From: Microdochium bolleyi
Taxonomy: Eukaryota; Ascomycota; Sordariomycetes; Xylariales; Microdochiaceae
Reading direction: 5' to 3'
DNA length: 64,000 nucleotides
NCBI GenBank assembly: GCA_001566295.1
Contig: KQ964245.1
Coordinates: forward strand, 625,524 to 689,523
How positions within the stretch are numbered: position 1 is the stretch's first letter; each line of letters begins with the position of its first letter. Of this stretch, positions 54,114-63,079 are shown one piece after another. The translations under genes and the position numbers were made by a program. The notes beneath the pieces were generated by a model. It had not been told where the DNA came from and made no database searches. It was given only the letters and a program-made list of their open reading frames with translations.

Positions 54114-55400
54114 GGTTGCTGGCGATGGATTGTTGGTGGTTTCGTGGGCCCAAACACTCCTCTGGTGACTGACTCTGTGGCCGGGCGGTGGTCAGGAGTG
54201 AGAAGTCGGGGATGCACAAAGGCGCCGGCCAGGTTCGAGAGACGTTGGAGCAGGTGCGCCACGGGCGGTCCTATAGGGCATCAATACTCCATAGTGCAGT
54301 GGTAGGCAAGCATCCCAATACCCCACCGCGGGAACGCCAACCCGATCGACGAGATGGAGACGCGTGCACGCGCGCAGCAGCATGCGGTCAGGCAATTAGA
54401 GGGGCAACCTGGGCAGGAGGGGCGACGGGAGGCCGTGAAGTGCCTGAGGCAGGCCTCGGCAGAGAGTGCTCAGGCTGCACCTGGGCAGCCAATTGCCTGC
54501 CTACCCTAAGGAATCCTACTGGTTGGCTGCCTCCCTCAGGACCCCATAACAGGTCACAACTGTCATTAGAGTTGTGCAGTGGCGATCCAGTCAACTCGAA
54601 CAATAAAAGTGGAACCTCGACAGGGATCAAGACTCCAGATCTCCACCACAACTATTCACAAGTCTGAAGCGGCTTCCTGGCATGATACTCAGGAACCTTT
54701 GATGCTGACTGCGTTTTCCCCCGGCGGTACCCCAGGGGTGAGGCCACAGCCCACCTGTCTGTGGCCGTTCCTTGCGGACAATCCCGGGCTTCCCCGACGT
54801 TGCAATTCAGGGTCCTGACGGTTCCACCTATAGGCACAACCCATGAACAGTGGCACCGGTCCGAGCAGGAACCCGACGGGGGCCAAAACTAGATAATGCT
54901 AGTCGTTCGCAGCTTCCCCTTGATTCAGCAGGCCGGCGTGCTTGCCAACACCGCGAGTCGTGGCTGACCACGGGCCGAACGATCGCCAGGGGCGGCGCAA
55001 CGAGGTAGCGTCCGTCAGCCTCGTCGTAACGGACGGCCACTAGGCTTCCCCGGATCATAGCCCTAGATGAACCAGGGTCCACGGCGGCACAAGTACCCGC
55101 ATGCCTTCTGATGCTACGACAACTTGTCGCCTGTCCAGCGTGGGCTGATACCTGGACCAGAGGCGTCGACCGGTGAGGCAGGCATACAGGTTACAGAAAT
55201 ATAAAATGCCAACGATAACCGCTCATTAGCCATCTTGGTTTTTCTCCTCACGGACACCGGGCCCTCTCTTGTTCATTGCTCTCCGCCAACGGGAAAACCC
55301 TCCACTCCCGCAAACTTCAGCCGAGCCAACTCTTCCAAATCAATAACAACGTCCTCCTCGCCCTCCGAATCCCTCTCCCTCTCTCGCTATCTTCGCCAGC
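54114..55400. other. Divergent promoter region
   Basis: About 1.3 kb between the AIG1-type gene and the secreted-protein gene. A TATA box for the latter occurs at 55200-55206. Remaining short frames (up to 159 codons on the plus strand, starting 54188) lack family support. Confidence 0.5.
55200..55206 (+). promoter_or_regulatory. TATA box of the small secreted-protein gene
   Basis: TATAAAA sits 195 bp upstream of the ATG, followed by a CT-rich leader (55300-55390), a combination common for strongly expressed fungal secreted-protein genes. Confidence 0.55.
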
Positions 55401-55916
55401 ATGCTGTACAACCCCCTCCGCGCAGCCGTCCTTCTGGCGGCCCTCCTGCCCGCGGCAGTCACGGCCTGCGTCCACTTCAAGGGCGACATCGACGACATGC
55501 CCCTGGGCGAGGGCTGGAAGTACAGCTACTCGATCGATGACAACGGGGAGAAGGTGTGTGACGGCTACGCCGGGTGGAGAGACGGGCGCTGGTGGGCGCA
55601 TTGCAAGGAGGGTGAGTATGTTCCGCTATTGCTTCTTGCTTCTTGCTTCTTCTCCTTCTCCTTCTCTGCTACATCTACTAGAACTCCCTCACGAACGTAT
55701 GCTGACGGGAAACAAAACCCCCCGCTCGGACTCGCAGGTTTCGCCCTGTCCTTCTCCCAGACCGGTAAACACGTCTGGTACCACGCCCACGGCACCAACT
55801 TCGAGTGGGATCAGGATGTGCACAAGTGGAGCGAGTGTTGCCGCGGCGCGTGCCAGGACAGAGGCCCCAAGTGGAAGTGCACCTACTACAGCTGGGACAC
55901 CTGGATGTACTGTTGA
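55401..55916 (+). CDS. Small secreted cysteine-rich protein, effector-like
   Basis: Signal peptide MLYNPLRAAVLLAALLPAAV with likely cleavage after TA, leaving a mature protein starting at CVHFKGD. Exons 55401-55611 and 55738-55916, with a 126 bp intron (donor GTGAGT, acceptor CGCAG), give 129 residues. The mature part has eight cysteines (four likely disulphides), including an ECCRGAC cluster and the final Cys of the C-terminus WMYC, and is rich in Trp/Tyr/Asp. I know no named family for it. The intron length is a multiple of three and contains no stop in frame, so an unspliced transcript would encode a 171-residue variant with a hydrophobic Ser/Phe-rich insertion. Splicing is preferred because the insertion is Leu/Phe/Ser-rich and unlike the rest. 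Possible roles are host-directed effector or antimicrobial, both inferred. Confidence 0.75.
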   Translation: MLYNPLRAAVLLAALLPAAVTACVHFKGDIDDMPLGEGWKYSYSIDDNGEKVCDGYAGWRDGRWWAHCKEGEYVPLLLLASCFFSFSFSATSTRTPSRTYADGKQNPPLGLAGFALSFSQTGKHVWYHAHGTNFEWDQDVHKWSECCRGACQDRGPKWKCTYYSWDTWMYC

Positions 55917-56268
55917 GAAACGTTGCTGGTGGGTGACGGCTATGGGTATCTTCTTGTCGGCCGGCGTGGACTTTTCCGTGCTTGCATCAGTCTACAAGTG
56001 AGTATAGACACCTACGAGGGTCAGTCATCTGCAGGGAAACCGGACTGTGTTGCTAAAAAGGCGAAAGCCAAGGATTCTCCACGACGGACGCTTGGATAAT
56101 GCTGTATTTTCGTGCCGTGTTCAGACTCGCACGTGCCCCTTTGAACGCAATCGATGATAATTACACAGAACGCTGGCTGTTAAAACCAAAAACCGGTAAA
56201 CTCCTCTCAGTAGTGTCCAAACATCAAAGTTATTATACACATTTTCCTTTTTATTTTGTACAGCCACG
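55917..56268. other. Convergent intergenic region
   Basis: About 350 bp between the tail-to-tail secreted-protein and MGS1 genes. Nothing recognisable besides expected terminator sequence; A/T-rich around 56210-56260. Confidence 0.5.
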
Positions 56269-58020
56269 TCAAGCCTGGTCGGGGCTCTGCTCCATCTGCC
56301 CGTCCACCTGCTGCTGTGGCGGCGCGGCGCTCTCCAGCTCCGGATCGACCTCGGTCCCGAGATCCCTGTCCTCGAGGAAGCGCCTCCCCAGCAGCGAGTC
56401 CGGCAGGTAGTCCTGCCTGACCTTGCCATCCCGGTAGTTGGGATTGTACTTGTACTCTTTGCCGTAGCCCAGCTCGCGCATGAGCCGCGTCGGCGCGTTG
56501 CGCAGGTGTATCGGCACGGGCAGGCCCGCAACACCGGGCTCCCGTAGGGCCGCCATGGCGTTGCTCAGACCCCGGTACGCGCGCGTGCTCTTGGGCGCCA
56601 GGGAAAGTGCCACCGCGCAGTGCGCGAGCGGGATCCGGGCCTCGGGCATGCCGATCTGCTGCGTCGCCGTGTACGTCGAGGTCGCGAGCGTGAGCAGGGA
56701 GCAGTCCGCGAGGCCGACGTCCTCAGATGCGATGACTATCATGCGCCGGGCGACGAAGAGGGGATCCTCGCCGGACTGGAGCATCCGCGCCAGGTAGTAG
56801 AGTGCCGCGTCCGGGTCGGAGCCTCGGACAGACTTGTGGAATGCCGAGATGGTGTCGTAGTGCTGGTCACCGGCTCTATCGTAGACCAGTGTCTTTGTGA
56901 GGCTGGACTTGATGTCGGCCTTGGTCATATTTGGCTGATAGGCAAGCGAGAGAGCAAGCTCGAGCAGATTCAGTGCCGTCCTTGCATCGCCGTCCGCAAA
57001 GTTGCACAGATATCCGATAAGTTCCTCGTCCAGCAGTGGTGACGGTTGCAGTCCGCCTGTAGAAATCTCCTCGTCCAACGCCCTCAGTAATATCCGCTTA
57101 ACGTCGTCGACTGTAAGCTTCTGCAACGTGAACGTCCGACACCGCGACAGCAACGCGTTAACAATTTTGAAGCTGGGGTTCTCCGTCGTTGCTCCAATCA
57201 GCGTGATCGTTCCCGCCTCCACCGGCTTGAGGAACACGTCCTGTTGGGCCTTGTTGAAGCGATGTATCTCGTCGCAGAAGATTATCGTCTTCCTGCCCGT
57301 CAGCGCCTGCTCGTTGGCTGCCTCGTTGAACAGCTTCTTGCACTCGTTGACCCCCGAGCTCGTCGCATTCATCTCGATGAACCGCGCACCAGACATGTGC
57401 GCTATACAACGCGCGATCGTGGTCTTGCCCGTCCCCGAGCCGCCCCATAGTATCATCGAGGGCAACCTGTCGCTCTCGATCAACGACCGCAGCACACCGT
57501 TCGGCCCCACGAGCTCCTGCCCGCAGACGTCGTCAAAGCTGTGCGGTCGCATGCGCTCGGCCAGCGGGGTCGACCTGTTCGTCTTGGTCTTCTTTGCGTT
57601 CCGGCCTGTGGGCGGCGGGCTGCCAGCTTCGGGGGGGCCACCGTTGCGGTTGCTGCTCGCGTCGGGCATGGGGGAGTCGTCGATCGAGCCGGGCCCCTCG
57701 TCGAATGACCGTTTCGTGCCGCCATTGGCCTTGAAACCCAGACTCGGCGTGCTCTGGTGTACTATCGGGGAGAGCACGCCATTGTTGGGCGCGCCGCCGA
57801 TTGGCGCAGCCGAGGTTCTCTTGGCCGATGGAGTCTGGAAGAAGGACGACGCTGGCCGCTTCTGCGAGGCAGAGAAGAGCCCATTATTTTGTGTCTGCGT
57901 GGGCGTTGGGGACGGTGCGGCGGTGCTGCCGTCGAGGATGAAGCTCTGGCAGCCGGAGTCGAGGTGATCGTTGATCTTCACGGGCTGGACAGACTTGCCG
58001 CACGCTGGGCACTCAACCAT
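56269..58020 (-). CDS. mgs1: MGS1/WRNIP1 AAA+ ATPase with UBZ finger
   Basis: Replication-stress ATPase of the Mgs1/WRNIP1/RarA family, acting with ubiquitinated PCNA and stalled forks in the nucleus. One exon, 583 residues, ATG at 58020. A UBZ4 (Rad18-type) ubiquitin-binding finger forms the N-terminus (CPAC, then H19 and C24 in NDHLDSGC). A disordered Pro/Ser/Lys-rich linker with KKTKTN follows. The AAA core has LAERMRPHSFDDVCGQ, Walker A GGSGTGKT (193-200), Walker B DEIH (250-253), sensor-1 region GATTENPSF and arginine finger LLSRCRTF. The C-terminal oligomerisation part contains SVRGSDPDAALYYLARM and ASEDVGLAD, diagnostic for the family, and ends with an acidic tail. Length and order match fungal Mgs1 closely. 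Confidence 0.95.
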   Translation of the reverse strand: MVECPACGKSVQPVKINDHLDSGCQSFILDGSTAAPSPTPTQTQNNGLFSASQKRPASSFFQTPSAKRTSAAPIGGAPNNGVLSPIVHQSTPSLGFKANGGTKRSFDEGPGSIDDSPMPDASSNRNGGPPEAGSPPPTGRNAKKTKTNRSTPLAERMRPHSFDDVCGQELVGPNGVLRSLIESDRLPSMILWGGSGTGKTTIARCIAHMSGARFIEMNATSSGVNECKKLFNEAANEQALTGRKTIIFCDEIHRFNKAQQDVFLKPVEAGTITLIGATTENPSFKIVNALLSRCRTFTLQKLTVDDVKRILLRALDEEISTGGLQPSPLLDEELIGYLCNFADGDARTALNLLELALSLAYQPNMTKADIKSSLTKTLVYDRAGDQHYDTISAFHKSVRGSDPDAALYYLARMLQSGEDPLFVARRMIVIASEDVGLADCSLLTLATSTYTATQQIGMPEARIPLAHCAVALSLAPKSTRAYRGLSNAMAALREPGVAGLPVPIHLRNAPTRLMRELGYGKEYKYNPNYRDGKVRQDYLPDSLLGRRFLEDRDLGTEVDPELESAAPPQQQVDGQMEQSPDQA

Positions 58021-58778
58021 GATGGCATCCGTGGGGCGGTGGGTGGGCGTATGCTCATGTGCTCAGACGATTTATGGCGAGAAGCGGTCCTGATGATCGG
58101 AAGAGCCCAGCGTCCGGACAGGCGGTTGCGAGATCGAGCTGGTCCTGTGATGTGGTTCGTGTCGATTCGTCAAGGACAGGAAATTGGTGAAGGCGAGGTG
58201 CCAAGTCGTACTCCACTGTGAATTAATCGGAGCTCTGGAGCTTTCAGACCCTGGCATTTTGGATGACGCGCCCTGGAAACGCGACTCAATTACGCTAAAC
58301 TTGCGCTCCTTATCGATTGGACACTCTTCGCCTGGCGGGGCTCGAAGTTGGCATGAATTCACCCTTCGCCAAGTGACAGACGCTGTCTACGCTCAGCATA
58401 TTGTTTGACGCCTGAGCAGGCGATCGAGGTGCTGTGCTCAGATATGCCCGTCATTGTCTCATATGGTTCATTGATGGGGGGGTGAATGGGTGCCGTGTCT
58501 TGAGATTGAGAGGTCACCTTCAAGACTCGAGTATACTTGCGGTAACGAGCCGAGAAGCACGATCTGCAAGACGGTGTCTCACACAGGAGCAGGGCATCTC
58601 AAAGTACCCCTTCGATCGAACATGAGCTGTGTTAGACTTCTTCTGTCCCTCTCGTGAAGTGAAGTTCAGGCACAACCAATAGAAAGAAGTCGGGTATCGC
58701 TTGCATTGCAAATTTCGGCTCTATTCAACCTGTAAATGACGTACTTCATCCCACGTGTATCGCACTATTGGCACATTA
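58021..58778. other. Intergenic region between mgs1 and the Utp12-domain gene
   Basis: About 760 bp between tandem minus-strand genes, containing the MGS1 promoter. No gene-like frame or repeat stands out. Confidence 0.5.
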
Positions 58779-60005
58779 TCATCTCCTCTTGGTCGCCGCT
58801 CCGGTTCTGCTGCGCTTCGCTGGTGGCGCAGGCTCGCCCTCTGCCTCGCTGTCTTCCTCATCTGACGACACGTCATCGTGGTTGACCTCGTTCTCGTCGA
58901 GATCCTCCTCGCCCTCGAGATCGTCCTCGTCCTCATCCTCATCCTCGAGGTCACTTGCCTCCTCATCGCCTTCGGAGTCGTCGTCGGCGAAGCCGTTCGT
59001 CACAGGAAGTGCGTCGTCATCATCCTCAACGTCAAAGCCGGCTTGTCCAAGCTCGGAAGCATCCTCCTCGCCCTCGACATAGACAATCCCCTGCTCGTCT
59101 TCGTCAGAGTCCTCGTCGTCAGAGTCTACTCCGTTGCGGATGCCGCGACGCAGCTGCATCTGCGACTCAAGAAGGTCGAGTTTACCCTTCAACGACAGCA
59201 AAGATGTCAGACCCCGTGAGCGCTCCTCCAGCACCCTGTGCAGCTCGCCGAGCTTCTTGGCGAGGCCCGGCTGGGTCGCGAGTGCGCCGCCGTGGGCGAC
59301 CAGCGTCCACTGCACCCACGTCATGAGACTTCCCGCGCGGCCGGGCCGCCTGTGCATCCTCGAGGCCAGCTTTGTGAGCAGCGTGCCCGCGAGTGAGGAG
59401 TCAAGCCTCTGGATCGTGTTTGATACTGTGTTGAGATCGGTCGTATGCAGACAGGACTCCAGCAGGTCGTTGTCATCGGTGCGGAGAGCTTGTGTGAGGA
59501 CAGTGCCGAGCGAAGCCGAGCTGGGTGGCGCCAGAACGCGGCCAGTGGTCGCGAGAGCATTAGTAGGCGGAAGAAGGAGTGCAGAGGGGACGTCTATCGT
59601 CTCCTCAACACGGGCGAGCTCTCCGAAAGTTGGCTGGGCAGGCTCCTGGTCCGACTCAGCATCGTTGCCATCATCATTGGCAGACAGCATGTCGGTGTCT
59701 TGGTCGGCAGCAGCTCCGGAGGTCTTTTGTGTAGTTGCACCATTCGTCGCGGTGGCTTGTTCTGAGGCACCGCTGGCTTCCTTGCCGGCACCTTCGTCGT
59801 CAGACCCCTCGTAATCACTGCTGGCAGAGTCGCTCGAAATCTCTATCGCATCCTGCTTGTCGGACGCGATTTCGGCAGAGGCTGAGAGATCGGGTCCGGA
59901 CACGGCTGCCTCGGACTCGTTGATGATGGCCCTGGTGGCCTTCTTCGCGCTCTGCTTGACGACAGGTTGAGCAATCTTGCTCGGTGCTTTCCGCTTCGTC
60001 GACAT
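58779..60005 (-). CDS. Utp12-domain small-subunit processome protein, Utp5/WDR43-like
   Basis: Single-exon 408-residue protein. The start is the ATG at 60005 (MSTKRKAPSK); the frame is open further upstream only to a TTG. The N-terminal 120 residues are acidic and Ser-rich with Lys clusters (KQSAKKATR). The Utp12 domain follows at about 165-290: SLGTVLTQALRTDDNDLLESCL, RMHRRPGRAGSLMTWVQWTLVAHG, then HRVLEERSRGLTSLLSLKGKLDLL. The C-terminus is a long Asp/Glu run with the Utp5-like phrase EDEQGIVYVEGEED, ending in a basic patch (KRSRTGAATKRR). Utp5 is a t-UTP component needed for early pre-rRNA processing and Pol I coupling. Yeast Utp5 also has a WD40 propeller before the Utp12 domain, and none is seen here. 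Assignment to Utp5 rather than another Utp12-domain protein is inference. Confidence 0.8.
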   Translation of the reverse strand: MSTKRKAPSKIAQPVVKQSAKKATRAIINESEAAVSGPDLSASAEIASDKQDAIEISSDSASSDYEGSDDEGAGKEASGASEQATATNGATTQKTSGAAADQDTDMLSANDDGNDAESDQEPAQPTFGELARVEETIDVPSALLLPPTNALATTGRVLAPPSSASLGTVLTQALRTDDNDLLESCLHTTDLNTVSNTIQRLDSSLAGTLLTKLASRMHRRPGRAGSLMTWVQWTLVAHGGALATQPGLAKKLGELHRVLEERSRGLTSLLSLKGKLDLLESQMQLRRGIRNGVDSDDEDSDEDEQGIVYVEGEEDASELGQAGFDVEDDDDALPVTNGFADDDSEGDEEASDLEDEDEDEDDLEGEEDLDENEVNHDDVSSDEEDSEAEGEPAPPAKRSRTGAATKRR

Positions 60006-60283
60006 GGTGCTGTGCGGTGCTGTCTTTGCAGCGACTTTTGGGGTCCAATTGCTGAGGGAGACGACGGCGAAGATCAAATTGATCAGGAACTCGGTCGGAT
60101 TGACTCAGACCCTCGAGGTCTGGTGTCGCGTCGCAGGTTTGGCCGGGTACTGGAGGGCAGAGTTGTAGGCAGAGATCTACCAGTGGTTGGTCCACCAGAG
60201 AAATCGTCGGCGCTGCGATGCTGGGTCGACGACAGGCACCCTCTCACTGGCTGGCTCGTCTCGCCCGTCAACTTTTTTCTGCC

Positions 60284-60316
60284 GATAAGAGCGTCCAGAT
60301 CTTATCGGCCGATAAG
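60284..60316. promoter_or_regulatory. GATA-site cluster with perfect 16 bp palindrome
   Basis: GATAAG at 60284-60289 is followed by CTTATCGGCCGATAAG at 60301-60316, a perfect inverted repeat of two GATA sites. The cluster is about 280-310 bp upstream of the Utp12-domain ATG. GATA factors such as AreA/Nit2 (nitrogen) and WC-type (light) bind paired GATA sites in fungi. Three sites in 33 bp are unlikely by chance, but function is inferred. Confidence 0.55.
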
Positions 60317-61850
60317 CGCCGGTTTTTCCGAGAAGGGAGCTACCCACGGATGGAAACGCGTGCAGCAACGGAACAGTGGGGCGCCGCTCGCTCGACAGCC
60401 TCTGTCTGCGCCTGCACCTGACGATCCCATGCTATGAGCATGCCAGCAGTGAACATGTGGTATTGAGCAACTGGCGATTGGCGAGGTCTCTTCGACGCAG
60501 CGAACCCTTGCAAGCCATGAAACGGTACGTCCAGGTGCGTCGAGTGCAGTATTCTCAAGATTCGGTATCACAGGAAGCAGCACAGTCAAGTACATTTAGC
60601 CACGTTGAGCCCCTCGGTTGGTACTTGGAGCTCGATCTTGCACCGAAGGCCGAACGGAAGAGCTTGTAGGAGGATGGACGTGCACTTCCTGCGTAAGGTT
60701 CCGTGGTCACTATGGCCGTGCGACTTTTGACAATGTTCTTGGAAGTCCGGCCCCGTGATGACAAAGACTCCCCAAGCCGTAGTACAGAGTAGGTACTGAC
60801 TGGTGCGCAGTCGGACGCAAGCTCAGAGCCACGTTCTGTCAGTGGGGAGCCGCATCCGTCGACCACGACTCGCGCAGACTCGAATCACCAGTGGTGATAC
60901 ACTATCCACTAGCTCTAGGTAGTCCAATGATCCTATCGAGCTCGTCCTCAATACATATTTCGTTGCAGCGTTGGCAGCATGATAGGTGCAGTATGGATGA
61001 TGGCGCATGGGCGAGCAACAAACCCGCCGGACGCGTCATGATCAGCAAAGAGGACGGACGGACCATTGTCACTTTTCGGTTTCAACTGCCCAGTCGGCGA
61101 CTGCCGTGCGATGTCAAATCGCGCCCAAGAAAACGGAAATGCGCTCGTGCTCTGATTGGACAGTGCAGGAGATGAGCTCCACCTTATCATCCAGGGCCTC
61201 TCCTACGGGTTGCTTTTTCGATTGACCGTCTACTTGGAGTCGCATCGCCGAGGCTGAGGTCGACTACCTATGGCCCGGTTTCATTCACTCAGGACGGTAC
61301 ACATCCATCACGCGCCGCGGGTTCCATTCTTGCGGCCGCGCGCATGCCATACCAGTATCGAAAGCCTGATCTGTGCCTCGCGGCTCTCGTTTGTGTAAGG
61401 GATGATGTGGCCTCAGGCTCGAGTGGACCAAGTAGCAGGACCTCGAGGGACCCTGTTTTGCGGGGCTTAGCAGTGAGCCGAGACCCGCAGAGAGCACTGC
61501 GATCGTCGCTGATTCGCCAGAGAGCCCCGTTGCTGGCTTGTTCGGGTTGCAAGAGTGGAGGCGCTGCTGCAGCCCGGGACGGGCAAAGTACTCGGGACCT
61601 GTGGATGGGTGCGCGTATGAAGTCTTGCGACAGTGTGCCTACCCGTGAGCAGCCGCGCTAGGCAGGGGCCCCGGCCACGCATGGACCCACCCGGTGCTCG
61701 AGGCAGGAGCGGGCCAGGCAGGAAAGGCGCCCGTGGACTGCCCACAGCGCGGCGCGACGGGCTCGCCCAGGCGTCGAGGCTGCCGTTTGCTGGGCTCGAG
61801 GCTCGCGGGAGGCCGGAGAGCACGGTCCAGGATAAAGATGCGCCAGCCGA

Positions 61851-62060
61851 TTTTTTTTATTTTCGATCCTTTCCTCTTGTTTCTCCCTCTTGCCCTCCCG
61901 TTTGACCAACCACATCACACGAGCGCGCGCGTCAAGCCCAGCCCTCGCACCCCCCCTCCCCTCTTCCTTCCGCTCCGGCCCTCGCTCCTGCCTCTCGTCG
62001 CCGCCCGTCGCAGTCGAGCCCGACCTCCCCGTCTCCGTGCCATCATCGCGCTGTCACTGG
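61851..62060 (+). promoter_or_regulatory. Pyrimidine-rich (CT) promoter tract
   Basis: Long plus-strand T and C runs with few purines, including a T run at 61851-61858 and dense CCCTC/CTTCC blocks to 62010. CT tracts of this kind typically sit just upstream of transcription starts of strongly expressed fungal genes; it would serve the right-edge gene about 1 kb downstream, possibly across a leader intron. Confidence 0.4.
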
Positions 62061-63046
62061 CCAGCCATAATACATAATCGAGGAGCCCCCCCTTCACCCC
62101 CCCCATCCGCCTCCAACACACCCGACCCGACCGACCTCACCAGGTACCTCCGTACATGCACTTACATCGCCGCCCGCTCTTCTCACATCGGCTTTTCATC
62201 TCGGGTGTCGCGGCAGACGCTTTATCACCTTCTCAGTCTCTCTTTTAATCATCTGGTTCGCCTGCCGGTGCCGCTCCAGCTTTGGCCTGCCCCACTCCAC
62301 TTGGACGCACCGTACGCCTGCCAGACTCGCCTGGCCGACTGGACCCCAACTAGATCCACTTCCTAAAACGGACAGCGTTTGAGGCCATCGCCAGACCCGA
62401 TATCCACACAACACGCGCTCACTACCGCGGTTTACACATCGTCAACACGCATTATCGGCCGCAAACCAGCACGCAAGTCTTGCAACTCTACCGCTGCTAA
62501 GGTATGATTCCTCTCTTCATTCTACATTGCTTGACTGTATTCATCTACGTTTCTCTCGCTTTTTCGTAGCGATGCACGCTGTTTGTTGCTCAAGACGCGC
62601 TTTTGCGACGCGCCTTGTGCATGGGCCGTGCATGTAGTTCACATGCACGCCGTCAACACCACCACACAACCGTTGTCGGACTGTATGCCGTTGTCGCATC
62701 ACAATCGTAATGACACCAGGAGGTGGTGCTGATCGCACCGCGTTGCATCATCCTGTGCACTCAAGTGCGCGCTGTTGCCGGCGTTCTCGCGAAATCACCC
62801 TTCATCGTGGAATGCCATCCACCATTCATGTCTCCGAAGAACCCACATACATGACTTCTCCTCTTCCGACTTTAGCTATCACCGCTCGATCATATTCCTA
62901 TCATCACAAATCCACTCATCTTGCACAACCGTCGCTAATCCAACACACAGAAACCCCCCGTAGTGCCGTTGGCCTTTATGGTCCCTGAACCGCACTTGCA
63001 ACAAGCTCTTAAGCCTCGTCCCGTCCGGCTCTCTTGGGTCTCGCGC

Positions 63047-63079
63047 ATGGTTGCTGCGGATGGCCGTCATGGCGACTGA
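63047..63079 (+). other. Upstream open reading frame overlapping the right-edge gene start
   Basis: An ATG at 63047 opens an 11-codon frame (including stop) that ends at 63079, overlapping both candidate main-frame starts (63060 and 63069) in another frame. Such an overlapping uORF would reduce initiation at the main start unless leaky scanning occurs. Confidence 0.5.

Larger units (their letters stand above)
60006..63059. other. 3 kb regulatory interval upstream of a window-edge gene
   Basis: No supported gene. The left end holds the Utp12-domain gene promoter, including the GATA palindrome. From about 61850 to 62270 the plus strand is strikingly pyrimidine-rich, as in promoters of highly expressed fungal genes. 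From 62500 to 63059 is probable 5' leader of the right-edge gene, possibly with a leader intron (donor GTATGA near 62502, acceptor near 62950). Open frames here are short and mostly non-ATG. Confidence 0.45.
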
